Shown here: in pieces, positions 23,259 through 32,111 of the stretch
Layout of the letters: the number at the start of each line of letters is the position of its first letter
Position numbering within the stretch: the first letter of the stretch is position 1
Assembly: GCF_028606985.1 (NCBI RefSeq)
Contig: NZ_CP117416.1
Coordinates: forward strand, 3,014,001 to 3,078,000
Reading direction: 5' to 3'
Length of the DNA stretch: 64,000 nucleotides
From: Paenibacillus kyungheensis
GTDB lineage: Bacteria; Bacillota; Bacilli; Paenibacillales; Paenibacillaceae
Notes under the pieces: generated by a model
What the model was told of the DNA's origin: nothing
Databases searched by the model: none
Seen by the model: only the letters and a program-made list of their open reading frames with translations
Position numbers and translations under genes: made by a program

Positions 23259-26200
23259 TTATGCTTTATCTACATTAAAATAACGAGCTTGTGGATGACT
23301 AAATACCATAGCTGATACTGAAGCTTCCGGTTCCATCATAAATCCTTCGGTTAATTCGACACCGATATCTTCAGGCTTCAATAAAGCAAACAAAGGGCCT
23401 TGATCTTCTAAATCAGGGCAAGCTGGATAACCAAATGATACTCGAATCCCTTGATAACGTGCTCCTAAGCGCTGTTTCATCGTCATCGTCGCCGGATCAG
23501 AGAATCCCCAACTATCACGCATCATATGATGAACACGTTCTGCAAGCCCTTCTGCGGTCTCTAGTGCGACTGCTTGAAGAACATGGGAGCGTAGATAATC
23601 ACCTTTGTCTTTCCACTCTGAAGCCAGTGCACTAATTCCCTGACCAGCAGTAACTACCATAAAGCCTACATAATCCATCATACCACTTTCTACAGACTTC
23701 AAAAAGTCAGCTAGACAGAGATAAGGCTCGACTTGTTGGCGCGGGAATGTAAATGTATGCAAAATTCGGCTATGATCTGTCGGATCATATACAATCACAT
23801 CGTTCCCATTCGATTGAGCCGGGAAAAAGCGATACATCCCATGCGCTTGAATAATATGCTCTGTTAATGCTTTTTGCAATATTTCATCTACGACTGATTT
23901 GAGCTGTACTGCCTTCGGGTCTTGCTTCGCTAACAATTGCTCTACCGATCCTTTGAGTCCTAGATGATGTCCAAGAAGCATCTGCATATTCACATACGGT
24001 AAAATATGACTAAGCGGATAATTACGCAATACATGGCGATCCAGATCAGGTGGAAGATAGATCGGCATATTCGGATCAATATCCGATTTAACCGCGCGAG
24101 TGAGCACAGGTAATGGTGCTACTTCCACCGCTACGGCTGTATCGATCTCATTTTCAGCCGCTACTTCTGCTTCAATAATCGCTCGCTTTTCAGGATTCAT
24201 AAGACGGTTGGCAATATCGAGACCATCCATAGCGTCTTTGGCGTATAATACCAAACCTTCATATTCCGGTCGTATCCGGTTTTTGGTGAATTTGCGTGTT
24301 AACGCTGCTCCGCCTACCATAATAGGAATAGCGATTCCTGCACTACGTAAATCTTGCGCGGTTGTAATCATTTGCTGAGCAGATTTAACCAAAAGACCGG
24401 ATAGACCTATCGCATCTGCTTTTTCATTGCGATACGCTTCGATAATACGTTCAGGTGGGACTTTGATCCCTAGATTGATAATTTTATAACCATTATTAGA
24501 TAAAATGATTTCGACGAGATTTTTACCAATATCATGTACATCGCCTTTGACAGTTGCCAGTAAAATCTTACCTTTTACAGACGATTCATTTTTCTCCATA
24601 AATTGTTCCAGATAAGCAACAGATGCTTTCATAACCTCGGCACTTTGCAATACTTCAGCTACGATCAGCTCGTTATTATTGAACAGCCGCCCTACTTCTT
24701 CCATCCCTGCCATCAGCGGGCCATTGATGACTTCGAGGGACGAGTATTTTTGCAATGCTTTTTCCAAATCAGGCAGTAGACCTTCTTTGGTTCCTTCTAC
24801 CACATAAGAAGCAAGCCGTTCTTCTAACGAAAGATTAGAATCTTGCACTTTCTTTTCTACTTTTTTATTACGAAAAGCAGCTACAAATTCAGCTAATGTA
24901 GCATCGTTGGTATTATAAAGTAATTCTTCTGCTAAATGACGCTCATGTTCAGGAATAGACGCATACCGTTCTAATTTTTCGGTATTGACGATCGCGTAAT
25001 CCAGACCTGCTTTGGTGCATTCGTACAAAAATACAGAGTTCAACACTTCACGTCCTGCTTCCGGTAAACCAAACGATATATTACTGATCCCCAGAATTGT
25101 ATGACAACCTGGAACTTGTTCCTTAATTAAGCGAATACCTTCTATCGTTTCTTTGGCAGAACCAATATACTGCTCATCTCCTGTACCGACAGGAAATACA
25201 AGTGGATCAAAAATTAAATCTTCTGTTTGGAGTCCGTATTTGTTCACTAACAATTGTTGCGAACGCTTAGCGACTTCTAACTTATCTTGCGCTGTTATCG
25301 CCTGTCCTCGTTCATCAATCGTCCCTACAACTACAGCTGCACCGTATTTATGGATAAGCGGGGTAACATCTTCAAACTTTTCTTCCCCATCTTCCAGATT
25401 AATTGAGTTAATAATTGCTTTCCCTTGCGAATAACGAAGAGCGATATCAATAACAGCTACATCTGTTGTATCGATCATTAATGGAGCTTTAACTTTTTTG
25501 ACGACTAAATCTAAAAATTTCTCCATATCATACGTTTCATCACGATCGGGATCTTGTACACATACATCGATGACTTGTGCACCATTTTTTACTTGAGCAC
25601 GAGCGATCTCAGATGCTTCTTCATATTTACCTTCTACAATCAATCGCTTAAATTTACGTGAACCGAGAACATTGGTACGTTCTCCTACCATATAAGGACG
25701 ATTGTCTTGCTCGATATAGACAGGTTCTATCCCTGACAAAGCAGGTGGATGTGTACCGATCATCGCACGCGGCGGATATTGAGATAATAATTCATCCATA
25801 ACATGAATATGATCCGGTGTTGTTCCGCAACAGCCTCCTGCTATATTGAGCCAACCTTGCTCAGCAAAAGCCGCCATTTTGCGTCCTAACGATTCTGGAG
25901 ATTCATGATAATTCCCATTTTCATCAGGCAAGCCTGCATTGGGATAACAACTAACAGCCGCTCCTGCCATTTCAGACAATGAACGAATATGATCACGCAT
26001 AAATTCTGGTCCGGTCGCGCAATTCAAGCCTACTGAAATCGGGTTCAAATGTTCTAATGAAATATAAAAAGACTCTATATTTTGTCCGGCAAGCGTTGTA
26101 CCCATCGGCTCGATCGTACCGGATATCATCAAAGGTAGCTCTATTCCTGTCTGCTTAAACGCATTACGGATACCGATACTACCTGCTTTCACGTTCAGTG

Positions 26201-26699
26201 TATCTTGCGAGGTTTCCAATAGAAGTACATCTGAGCCGCCTTCTATCAAAGCTACTGCCTGTTCCTGATAACTTTCTACCAGTTCATCGAAAGTGACTCC
26301 GCCTGTAACAGACAATGTCTTGGTTGTAGGTCCCATAGCGCCTACAACATAACGTGGACGTTCAGCTGTACTATATTTATCAACAGCTGCTCGGGCAAGC
26401 TTAACGGCTGCTAGATTTAATTCACGTGCTTGATCTTGAATATCGTATTCAGCCAGTACTACTGAGGTAGCACCAAATGTATTCGTTTCTATCAAATCTG
26501 CACCAGCAGCTAAATATTGCTCATGAATTTCTTGAATAACATCTGGACGTGTTAGAACCAGTATTTCATTACAACCGTCTAGATCATCACTGCCAAAATC
26601 GTCTGCCGTTAAATCTCTTTGTTGAATCATCGTCCCCATAGCGCCATCCAAAATCAGAATACGCTGTTCAAGTCTTTCTTGTAGGTCAGGCTTATTCAT
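23259..26699 (-). CDS. metH: Cobalamin-dependent methionine synthase
   Basis: 1146-residue cytosolic enzyme that methylates homocysteine from methyltetrahydrofolate through cobalamin. Order of domains: homocysteine-binding (about 1-325, with the zinc cysteines in GLNCATGP and GGCCGTTPDH), pterin-binding (about 355-620), helical cap (about 640-730), B12-binding with the lower-ligand motif KGDVHDIGKNL (about 740-870), and SAM-activation (about 900-1140, with ESGMMDYVGFMVVTAG and GIRVSFGYPACPD). All modules are present. GGGGAGG lies 9 bases before the ATG. It is divergent from mtnD, another methionine-cycle gene. No SAM or B12 riboswitch is visible upstream. Confidence 0.97.
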   Translation of the reverse strand: MNKPDLQERLEQRILILDGAMGTMIQQRDLTADDFGSDDLDGCNEILVLTRPDVIQEIHEQYLAAGADLIETNTFGATSVVLAEYDIQDQARELNLAAVKLARAAVDKYSTAERPRYVVGAMGPTTKTLSVTGGVTFDELVESYQEQAVALIEGGSDVLLLETSQDTLNVKAGSIGIRNAFKQTGIELPLMISGTIEPMGTTLAGQNIESFYISLEHLNPISVGLNCATGPEFMRDHIRSLSEMAGAAVSCYPNAGLPDENGNYHESPESLGRKMAAFAEQGWLNIAGGCCGTTPDHIHVMDELLSQYPPRAMIGTHPPALSGIEPVYIEQDNRPYMVGERTNVLGSRKFKRLIVEGKYEEASEIARAQVKNGAQVIDVCVQDPDRDETYDMEKFLDLVVKKVKAPLMIDTTDVAVIDIALRYSQGKAIINSINLEDGEEKFEDVTPLIHKYGAAVVVGTIDERGQAITAQDKLEVAKRSQQLLVNKYGLQTEDLIFDPLVFPVGTGDEQYIGSAKETIEGIRLIKEQVPGCHTILGISNISFGLPEAGREVLNSVFLYECTKAGLDYAIVNTEKLERYASIPEHERHLAEELLYNTNDATLAEFVAAFRNKKVEKKVQDSNLSLEERLASYVVEGTKEGLLPDLEKALQKYSSLEVINGPLMAGMEEVGRLFNNNELIVAEVLQSAEVMKASVAYLEQFMEKNESSVKGKILLATVKGDVHDIGKNLVEIILSNNGYKIINLGIKVPPERIIEAYRNEKADAIGLSGLLVKSAQQMITTAQDLRSAGIAIPIMVGGAALTRKFTKNRIRPEYEGLVLYAKDAMDGLDIANRLMNPEKRAIIEAEVAAENEIDTAVAVEVAPLPVLTRAVKSDIDPNMPIYLPPDLDRHVLRNYPLSHILPYVNMQMLLGHHLGLKGSVEQLLAKQDPKAVQLKSVVDEILQKALTEHIIQAHGMYRFFPAQSNGNDVIVYDPTDHSRILHTFTFPRQQVEPYLCLADFLKSVESGMMDYVGFMVVTAGQGISALASEWKDKGDYLRSHVLQAVALETAEGLAERVHHMMRDSWGFSDPATMTMKQRLGARYQGIRVSFGYPACPDLEDQGPLFALLKPEDIGVELTEGFMMEPEASVSAMVFSHPQARYFNVDKA

Positions 26700-26855
26700 C
26701 TATTCGATCCTCCCCGCAAAACGTTAGGCTTTAGTTTAACAGAAACCTTTTAACTAGAAAAGAATCTTATTTGTGATGTATAAGTGTATTATACTTGTAA
26801 TTATAAAAGTGAAGATTTTTTATTTAAACTATAAGATGAAGTTTGAATGAAAGTA

Positions 26856-26884
26856 TCGACAAAAAACGCTTTTTCTTTTATAAT
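26856..26884 (+). promoter_or_regulatory. Promoter of mtnD
   Basis: TCGACA (26856-26861) and the perfect -10 TATAAT (26879-26884) are separated by 17 bp. The mtnD start codon lies 33 bp downstream. Confidence 0.7.
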
Positions 26885-26917
26885 ACAACATAAAAACATT
26901 GAAAGAAGGGTAATCCG

Positions 26918-27457
26918 ATGGCTGAAATCAGAATTAGAAATACCAATGAACGAATTGCTGGAGATGACAAGGTTCTGGAGTTTTTAAACAAACATGAGGT
27001 TGTGTATGAAAAATGGGATGCTTCCAAATTGGCTCCTGAATTGCAAGATAACTTCACACTGACAGATGAGCAAAAACAAGCGGTTTTAGATACGTACGAA
27101 GCAGAAATCAAAGACCTTTCAGCACGTCGTGGTTACCGCACATGGGACGTGATCACTTTATCTGAATCTACACCTGATCTGGAAGCTAAATTAGCTAAAT
27201 TTGAAGAAATTCACACCCATACCGAAGACGAGATTCGTGCGATTGTATCAGGTAATGGTATTTTTATTATCAAAAGCCCTGAGCATGGATACTTCGATGT
27301 TGAATTAGAACCAGGTGATGTTATCTCTGTACCTGAGAATACACCTCACTTCTTTACACTGGTTGAAAATCGTAAAATTGTAGCTGTTCGTTTGTTTGTA
27401 GAAACAGACGGTTGGATCGCTGTTCCTTTCGAAGACAACTCTTTCCAAAAAGCTTAA
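26918..27457 (+). CDS. mtnD: Acireductone dioxygenase
   Basis: 179-residue cupin that splits acireductone in the methionine salvage pathway; the bound metal (iron or nickel) decides the products. The metal ligands H99, H101, E105 and H144 are all visible in IHTHTEDEIR and ENTPHF. Length matches the family. It stands alone with its own promoter and terminator; no other salvage genes (mtnK, mtnA, mtnW, mtnX, mtnB) are in the window. Divergent to metH, so both deal with methionine recycling. Confidence 0.95.
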   Translation: MAEIRIRNTNERIAGDDKVLEFLNKHEVVYEKWDASKLAPELQDNFTLTDEQKQAVLDTYEAEIKDLSARRGYRTWDVITLSESTPDLEAKLAKFEEIHTHTEDEIRAIVSGNGIFIIKSPEHGYFDVELEPGDVISVPENTPHFFTLVENRKIVAVRLFVETDGWIAVPFEDNSFQKA

Positions 27458-27471
27458 TGATAGAAATAACA

Positions 27472-27507
27472 AAATCCCTTACCGATCTACTCGGGCAAGG
27501 GATTTTT
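27472..27507 (+). terminator. Intrinsic terminator after mtnD
   Basis: AAATCCCTT pairs with AAGGGATTT, with an inner CCGA/TCGG stem, followed by a T run. The reverse strand is also T-rich, so it may serve the convergent HAD gene. Confidence 0.83.
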
Positions 27508-27557
27508 TGTTATGTTTTTAGCTATAGGGCTAAGAACTCATTTGGTGAAAATATAGT

Positions 27558-28355
27558 TTATGATACCAACTGAGTCGTAATCTGATGAATATCGGTTAAA
27601 CGTGTAATTTCGTAATCTGGCTTAATCTCACTATCGTTGACTTTACCATTACGGTTCACCCATACCGACTTGATTCCTGCTGCTAATGCACCTTTGATAT
27701 CTGTAGTCAGTTTGTCTCCGATCATCAACGCTTGCTCTGGCTTCACATCCAATAATTCAAGTGCATGTGCAAAAATCTCTGCATTAGGCTTACCTTTACC
27801 AAATGCACCGGATACAACGATCTGATCAAAATAAGGAGCTAACTTGGGTACACCGTCTAACTTCTCTTGTTGTAACGCCGGACAACCATTGGTAAGCAAC
27901 AATAACTTGACCTTGCCTTGTAATTCATCCAAAATCTGAAATGTCTCTTCATAGATATGCGGACGATTACGTCGTTCTTGTACGAATCGATCAGACAGTT
28001 GGAGTGCTAAAGCTTCATCTTCGATCCCCATTGCACTTAGACCTTTACGCCACGATTCTTTGCGATATGTCGGTGCAATCTTCTGCAATTGACGGAATTC
28101 AGGTTGTTCGCCTGCGGAAAATTGAGCCCACAAGCCTTCAAACGGATTAATTCCAATCCATTGTGTAAAAGGAAAAGTCTCATAGGATTCATACAGTGCT
28201 CTCGCTTCTCGGCGTACTGCTTCTTCCAAAGCTATAGGATCAACACCTGTCGCTTGCTCAGCCACAAGACATGTCTCTGCAAAAGCTTCTTCTATACTGC
28301 GTTCATCCCATAATAACGTATCATCTAGATCAAACAAAACCGCTTCAATACTCAC
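27558..28355 (-). CDS. HAD-family hydrolase (YsaA-like)
   Basis: 265 residues. Motif I is VLFDLDDTLLWD, motif II is LLLTNG, motif III lysine is in GKGKPNAEIF, motif IV is MIGDKLTTDIKGA. The helical cap domain sits between motifs I and II. The start is a GTG at 28355: GAGGAGG lies 8 bases upstream, while the in-frame ATG at 28379 would place that site inside the gene. Substrate unknown. Confidence 0.88.
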   Translation of the reverse strand: MSIEAVLFDLDDTLLWDERSIEEAFAETCLVAEQATGVDPIALEEAVRREARALYESYETFPFTQWIGINPFEGLWAQFSAGEQPEFRQLQKIAPTYRKESWRKGLSAMGIEDEALALQLSDRFVQERRNRPHIYEETFQILDELQGKVKLLLLTNGCPALQQEKLDGVPKLAPYFDQIVVSGAFGKGKPNAEIFAHALELLDVKPEQALMIGDKLTTDIKGALAAGIKSVWVNRNGKVNDSEIKPDYEITRLTDIHQITTQLVS

Positions 28356-28447
28356 TGCCTGTACCTCCTCAACGATCATAATGACTTTAATTATGATAAT
28401 AGATATTTAGATTAGATAGCATATATAACGATCGATCTCCAAAAAGC

Positions 28448-28969
28448 TTAAGCTTTTTCTTGAATCGAAATTTTGTGTTGTGCAGCAAATGTGCGTAAGT
28501 GCTCGCTCATTGCATCTGTATCATAACGGTTTAATGTGCGTGAGAATACCCAGCTTCCACCTTTAGAGCTATGTTCAATCACTACATAACCTTTTTGAAG
28601 GCGAATACTTTTCACTTGAGAAGAAGAGATGAGACGATCACGATTAAATTTGGTAGTGATCAATGAATCTCTGCCAATTTTCAAGTACGGTTTGCGGAAA
28701 TAAAGCATTACGCCAAGTAAAATGTACAAAGCTACAGTAACGATAAAGATCACGCTAAAACCATCAGCTGTTGGATACATAATACCCATCACTGCATAAA
28801 TAATTCCCAATATAATTAGAGCAGCTGGAAAAACAATGTTTCTTCCTTTATACGCTGTATATTCGGAAATACTGGTTTTGCCACCGATAGAAGATTGACC
28901 TTGCTTTCTACGTGCAGCATTAACTTGCTTTGAATTGCGTCGAACTTGCCTTTCCCAGGAACGGGACAT
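28448..28969 (-). CDS. Small membrane protein, function unknown
   Basis: 173 residues. The N-terminal 45 residues are basic and polar, two helices follow at about 46-64 (IVFPAALIILGIIYAVMGI) and about 70-90, and the C-terminal 80 residues form a soluble domain with alternating strands and a last helix, similar in outline to bacterial PH-like domains. No motif gives a function. It lies 92 bp before the HAD gene on the same strand. Confidence 0.75.
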   Translation of the reverse strand: MSRSWERQVRRNSKQVNAARRKQGQSSIGGKTSISEYTAYKGRNIVFPAALIILGIIYAVMGIMYPTADGFSVIFIVTVALYILLGVMLYFRKPYLKIGRDSLITTKFNRDRLISSSQVKSIRLQKGYVVIEHSSKGGSWVFSRTLNRYDTDAMSEHLRTFAAQHKISIQEKA

Positions 28970-29065
28970 ACTTTGTTTCCCCCTAATAGATAATGTAAGC
29001 CTTACAACAAAAGCAGAAGACTTCGTTCTATCTTATCATGCCAGAACAAGCCCTAAATTTCCATA

Positions 29066-29108
29066 GCAAAATAGGATGCTCTCTGTAATAACAGCTAGAG
29101 CACCCTTG
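29066..29108 (-). terminator. Probable terminator after the DUF896 gene
   Basis: On the minus strand GGTGCTCT and CTG pair with CAG and AGAGCATCC, then TATTTTG follows. The T run is interrupted, so confidence is moderate. Confidence 0.55.
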
Positions 29109-29161
29109 GGTTAGTTCACTTCTTTGTATTTATTAAAGCTGTTACATGATTCTAGTGCTGA

Positions 29162-29362
29162 CTATTTTTTGGTATTATCCGCTTGTTCTGTATCTTCTAC
29201 AAATTCAATTGTATCTAGTTGTTGACGAAAATTACTGCGAATATTATTTAAATAAATAGCACGTAACTCGTCACGCTCTACAGTTTCTTCGGCTGTAAGA
29301 CCTGAACTTTTTTTCTTACGAGCTAATTCATTAATACGTGCAATGAGTGTATCGATATCCAT
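29162..29362 (-). CDS. DUF896 family protein (YnzC-like)
   Basis: 66 residues. The pattern LIARINELARKKKSSGLT then EETVERDELRAIYL is the DUF896 signature, a small helical hairpin protein. In Bacillus subtilis ynzC belongs to the LexA-controlled yneA-yneB-ynzC operon, and here it again follows a yneA-type gene next to lexA. A yneB-like resolvase gene is missing between them. A terminator separates it from the upstream gene. GGAGG lies 6 bases before the ATG. Confidence 0.9.
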   Translation of the reverse strand: MDIDTLIARINELARKKKSSGLTAEETVERDELRAIYLNNIRSNFRQQLDTIEFVEDTEQADNTKK

Positions 29363-29415
29363 AACTAACCTCCATGTAAGTAATCATCTTGTGACCATCA
29401 CTAACTTTGACATGT

Positions 29416-29452
29416 AAAAAAAAGCTTGTCAAGATCAACAGATCTTAACAAA
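29416..29452 (-). terminator. Intrinsic terminator between the LysM gene and the DUF896 gene
   Basis: TTGTTAAGATC pairs with GATCTTGACAA (11 bp, one G-T) with a 4-base loop, then G, C and eight T on the minus strand. It should reduce read-through of SOS transcripts into the DUF896 gene. Confidence 0.85.
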
Positions 29453-29531
29453 CTTTCATCCCACTTAATGAATATATGTGCTTATCTAGTGATATCATTT
29501 ATACCATAAATATATTTAGAGAACATGTAAA

Positions 29532-30092
29532 TCAATCGTAAGGAATTACCAGAACATCGCCTGCTTGAATCTCACTTGTAGTTAATTGATTTTCACTACG
29601 AATCTCTGCTATATAGTCACGTGTATCTGTCTGGGCTGATTTGTATTCACTAGCGATACTCCATAAGCTATCCCCTGAATGAACAACAACTTTTTGTGCA
29701 GGGCCTTCTACTTTGTCTGCTACTACAAAGTTATGAATTACTCCACCGTATAATAATACACCTGCAAACACAAAACATACCATTAAACGTCCGCCGGATT
29801 TCCACTTCACTTTTTGGGCTGTGCTTTGAATAAGATGTAGCGTTTTTTGACGTAATGTTTTTTTGCCTTTAGGTTGAGCTGGTTTACGTATCTTTTGCAC
29901 ATTCGGCAAATATGTCCACTCATCCACCACTACATCTTTGTCCGCTCGTGTGGCATGAATAGCTGCTTGCTGTGATTGTTTCTCCGAATAACTTGTTGAT
30001 GTATGATGTATATCTGATCCAGATGTATCAATCTGTTGTTCACCATCTTCAGATTGATTGTGGATGCTACGATATGTAGTATATTTTAACAT
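29532..30092 (-). CDS. YneA-like LysM cell-division suppressor
   Basis: 186 residues. A polar N-terminal region of about 95 residues with a basic end precedes a helix at about 102-122 (GRLMVCFVFAGVLLYGGVI). A LysM domain follows at about 135-185 (VVVHSGDSLWSIASEY and QAGDVLVIP). YneA of Bacillus, which blocks division during the SOS response, has the same helix plus LysM but only a few residues before the helix. Divergent to lexA behind LexA boxes. Candidate starts are GTG 30101, ATG 30098 and ATG 30092; GGAG at 30103-30106 is 10 bases before 30092, which I prefer. Confidence 0.82.
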   Translation of the reverse strand: MLKYTTYRSIHNQSEDGEQQIDTSGSDIHHTSTSYSEKQSQQAAIHATRADKDVVVDEWTYLPNVQKIRKPAQPKGKKTLRQKTLHLIQSTAQKVKWKSGGRLMVCFVFAGVLLYGGVIHNFVVADKVEGPAQKVVVHSGDSLWSIASEYKSAQTDTRDYIAEIRSENQLTTSEIQAGDVLVIPYD

Positions 30093-30105
30093 TGTCATCA
30101 CGCTC

Positions 30106-30119
30106 CAAACATTTGTTCT
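30106..30119. promoter_or_regulatory. LexA box (imperfect)
   Basis: CAAACATTTGTTCT matches CGAAC-N4-GTTCG at 8 of 10 fixed positions. It overlaps the ribosome binding site region of the YneA-like gene. Confidence 0.5.
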
Positions 30120-30134
30120 TGTTTTCTTAAATTC

Positions 30135-30163
30135 ACTATAACACGAACATATGTTTTACTCAA
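30135..30163 (-). promoter_or_regulatory. Promoter of the YneA-like gene
   Basis: On the minus strand TTGAGT (30158-30163) and TATAGT (30135-30140) are 17 bp apart. A LexA box fills the spacer. Confidence 0.72.
30144..30157. promoter_or_regulatory. LexA box in the YneA-like promoter
   Basis: CGAACATATGTTTT matches the Bacillus LexA consensus at 8 of 10 fixed positions, with the ATAT centre typical of strong sites. It lies between -35 and -10 of the YneA-like gene. Confidence 0.75.
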
Positions 30164-30173
30164 TAGTTTTTTA

Positions 30174-30187
30174 CGAACCTTCGTTCG
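30174..30187. promoter_or_regulatory. LexA box (perfect arms)
   Basis: CGAACCTTCGTTCG has both arms identical to the consensus CGAAC-N4-GTTCG. It lies 11 bp upstream of the -35 of the YneA-like gene. Confidence 0.85.
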
Positions 30188-30283
30188 CGTTTTTTATTGC
30201 ACCTTTTAGACTATAGATTATGCCTCTTATACGATGAATAGACTACAAAAAGTAATGAATAACAAAATAAATATACAAATTTT

Positions 30284-30297
30284 AGAACTTATGTTTG
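30284..30297. promoter_or_regulatory. LexA box (imperfect) near lexA
   Basis: AGAACTTATGTTTG matches 8 of 10 fixed positions and touches the lexA -35. It lies 2 bp from the next box, suggesting side-by-side binding. Confidence 0.55.
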
Positions 30298-30323
30298 TAC
30301 GAACGGTAGTTCTATGTTATAAT
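30295..30323 (+). promoter_or_regulatory. lexA promoter
   Basis: TTGTAC (30295-30300) and TATAAT (30318-30323) with 17 bp between them. The -35 and spacer are covered by LexA boxes, as expected for autorepression. Confidence 0.8.
30300..30313. promoter_or_regulatory. LexA box in the lexA promoter
   Basis: CGAACGGTAGTTCT matches 9 of 10 fixed positions and lies within the lexA spacer. Confidence 0.8.
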
Positions 30324-30359
30324 TTTGCCAAACGTTACTAGCATTGGGGTTGATAAGGT

Positions 30360-30986
30360 ATGTCAAAAGTTTCAAGTCGCCAACAGGCCATTTTGGAATT
30401 TATCCGAAATGAAGTCAAACTTAAAGGTTACCCGCCATCTGTACGTGAAATTGGTGAAGCTGTAGGTCTTGCTTCTAGTTCTACTGTACATGGTCATCTG
30501 GATCGTTTGGAGAAAAAAGGACTGATTCGACGCGACCCGACCAAACCTCGTGCCATCGAGTTGTTGGGTCAAGAAGAGTCTGAAAGTAATATTCTTTTCG
30601 CTCAAACGGTATCTCGTGTTCCTATTATTGGAAAAGTAACCGCCGGTGTTCCGATTACAGCTACAGAACATATTGAAGATTACTTCCCTCTACCACAGAA
30701 TTTTACAGGTGAAGGACAAGTATTTATGCTTTCTGTAGTTGGAGACAGTATGATTGAAGCAGGAATCTATAATGGTGACTACGTAATTGTACGTCAACAA
30801 CAGACCGCTGATAATGGCGATATTGTTGTAGCCATGACAGAAGACGACGAAGCAACTGTCAAAACGTTCTATAAAGAAAAAGATCATATTCGTCTACAAC
30901 CAGAAAATCCAATGTATCAGCCACTTCGTCTGACACATGTTACGATTTTGGGTAAAGTTGTAGGATTGTTCCGTAACTTGCACTAA
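30360..30986 (+). CDS. lexA: SOS repressor LexA
   Basis: 208-residue repressor-protease. The N-terminal winged helix (about 1-70, with [20 protein letters not shown]) binds the boxes described here. The self-cleavage site is Ala95-Gly96 in KVTAGVPI, the catalytic serine is S130 in GDSMIEAG and the lysine is about K168 in ATVKTF. The start ATG at 30360 has GGGG about 10 bases upstream. It is divergent to the YneA-like gene and has its own terminator. Confidence 0.98.
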   Translation: MSKVSSRQQAILEFIRNEVKLKGYPPSVREIGEAVGLASSSTVHGHLDRLEKKGLIRRDPTKPRAIELLGQEESESNILFAQTVSRVPIIGKVTAGVPITATEHIEDYFPLPQNFTGEGQVFMLSVVGDSMIEAGIYNGDYVIVRQQQTADNGDIVVAMTEDDEATVKTFYKEKDHIRLQPENPMYQPLRLTHVTILGKVVGLFRNLH

Positions 30987-31020
30987 ATCACTACTGTACG
31001 TTACAGTTCATAGAAGATAG

Positions 31021-31056
31021 AAAAAGACCGCTACTTTCTAGTAGCGGTCTTTTTTC
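31021..31056 (+). terminator. Intrinsic terminator after lexA
   Basis: AAGACCGCTAC pairs with GTAGCGGTCTT around a 6-base loop, with an A run before and a T run after. It can work in both directions. Confidence 0.9.
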
Positions 31057-31104
31057 TTATTTATATGAGAATAATTTAATTTATTTAGATTCAGCACAAT
31101 GTAA

Positions 31105-31575
31105 TTATTGTACATATCTCCACAATGCAGTTTTAATTACATGTTCGGCTTCTACTTCACTAAAAGCAACTTCAATCTCTTCTTTGCCTTGTAAAACTTT
31201 GTACATCCATACAGGATGCTCTGTTGGATTCAAGTACAATAATTCTACCGCAAGTTTAGGTTTTCCAGAATCATGAGAGCATTTGTATTTGAGATCAGCT
31301 TCTCCATAATAATGTTCACGTACATTTTTTTTAACTACAGTTATAGTAATGACAACGAGTGCAATTGTAATAACCAGTTGATTTTCATCTTTCTGAATAC
31401 TGCAATCTTCTTTAAAATGTTTTTTGATCTCTTCTAAAATGGTAGAAAATTTCATCCATAAATTTTCACAATGTTCTAAAAAATGCTCATGAATTTTTAA
31501 AGAATATGAAAAAGCTTTTGCGTTCTCTGCTTTCTCTTCCTGTGCACGTATTACCGCAGATTCAATCCAACTCAT
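31105..31575 (-). CDS. Hypothetical protein
   Basis: 156 residues, start at ATG 31575 because AAGGAGGT lies 7 bases upstream. Helical N-terminal half rich in E, K and H. A very hydrophobic strand-like stretch (QLVITIALVVITITVV) around residue 70 is too beta-branched to be a clear membrane helix. The C-terminus is polar. I do not recognise the family. It is convergent with lexA. Confidence 0.75.
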   Translation of the reverse strand: MSWIESAVIRAQEEKAENAKAFSYSLKIHEHFLEHCENLWMKFSTILEEIKKHFKEDCSIQKDENQLVITIALVVITITVVKKNVREHYYGEADLKYKCSHDSGKPKLAVELLYLNPTEHPVWMYKVLQGKEEIEVAFSEVEAEHVIKTALWRYVQ

Positions 31576-31849
31576 AATTGCTACCTCCTTTAACTGTAAT
31601 GACTGAACATATTGAGTACCCAAATTGCAACGTTTTTATCTAACCCTCTACTACTTATTGGATGCCTTTTGTACAAGCTGAATACGGTACTTTTGCTGAT
31701 ATGCTCTTAATTTTTTTATTTGATTTCTAATGTCACTCCTCTTAATTCATTATGTGATTTCTTCATCATAACCTAATAATAGGAAATTGATACCTTTTAA
31801 TGCCAAATAATTACTAAATATCTTATATTTTTTTAATAGTAAGCTACAT

Positions 31850-32086
31850 TTATCCAAACAGCTTTGTATCCATTAGTTTGGCAAGTAATGCTTTGAAATC
31901 TTTACTTTCTGCTTTTTCAGCCAATTGGGCTTCAAGTGTATTGAACTTTTCAGCTAGAAAATAAGCATTTAAAAATACACCTAGATGGTCTTTAGCCACT
32001 GCTTCGGCATTATCTTTATCTGATGAATAACTTGAAATGACAGTATACGCAAATTTCTCAGGATCTATTCTCATTTTTGATTTCAT
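31850..32086 (-). CDS. Small hypothetical protein
   Basis: 78 residues, mostly helical, acidic-basic mixed, no cysteines. AAGGAG lies 8 bases before the ATG. It begins 25 bp after the GH127 gene on the same strand, so it may be transcribed with the sugar operon, although nothing in the protein links it to sugar use. The 274 bp downstream before the next gene hold nothing I recognise. Confidence 0.7.
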   Translation of the reverse strand: MKSKMRIDPEKFAYTVISSYSSDKDNAEAVAKDHLGVFLNAYFLAEKFNTLEAQLAEKAESKDFKALLAKLMDTKLFG

Positions 32087-32111
32087 CAGGCACTCTCCTT
32101 TTCAGTGTTGA

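Noticed and set aside
26700-26917. Possible SAM (S-box) or cobalamin riboswitch upstream of metH
   Set aside because: I looked for the conserved S-box and B12-box blocks on both strands and found none; the region is too short and AT-rich for a B12 aptamer.
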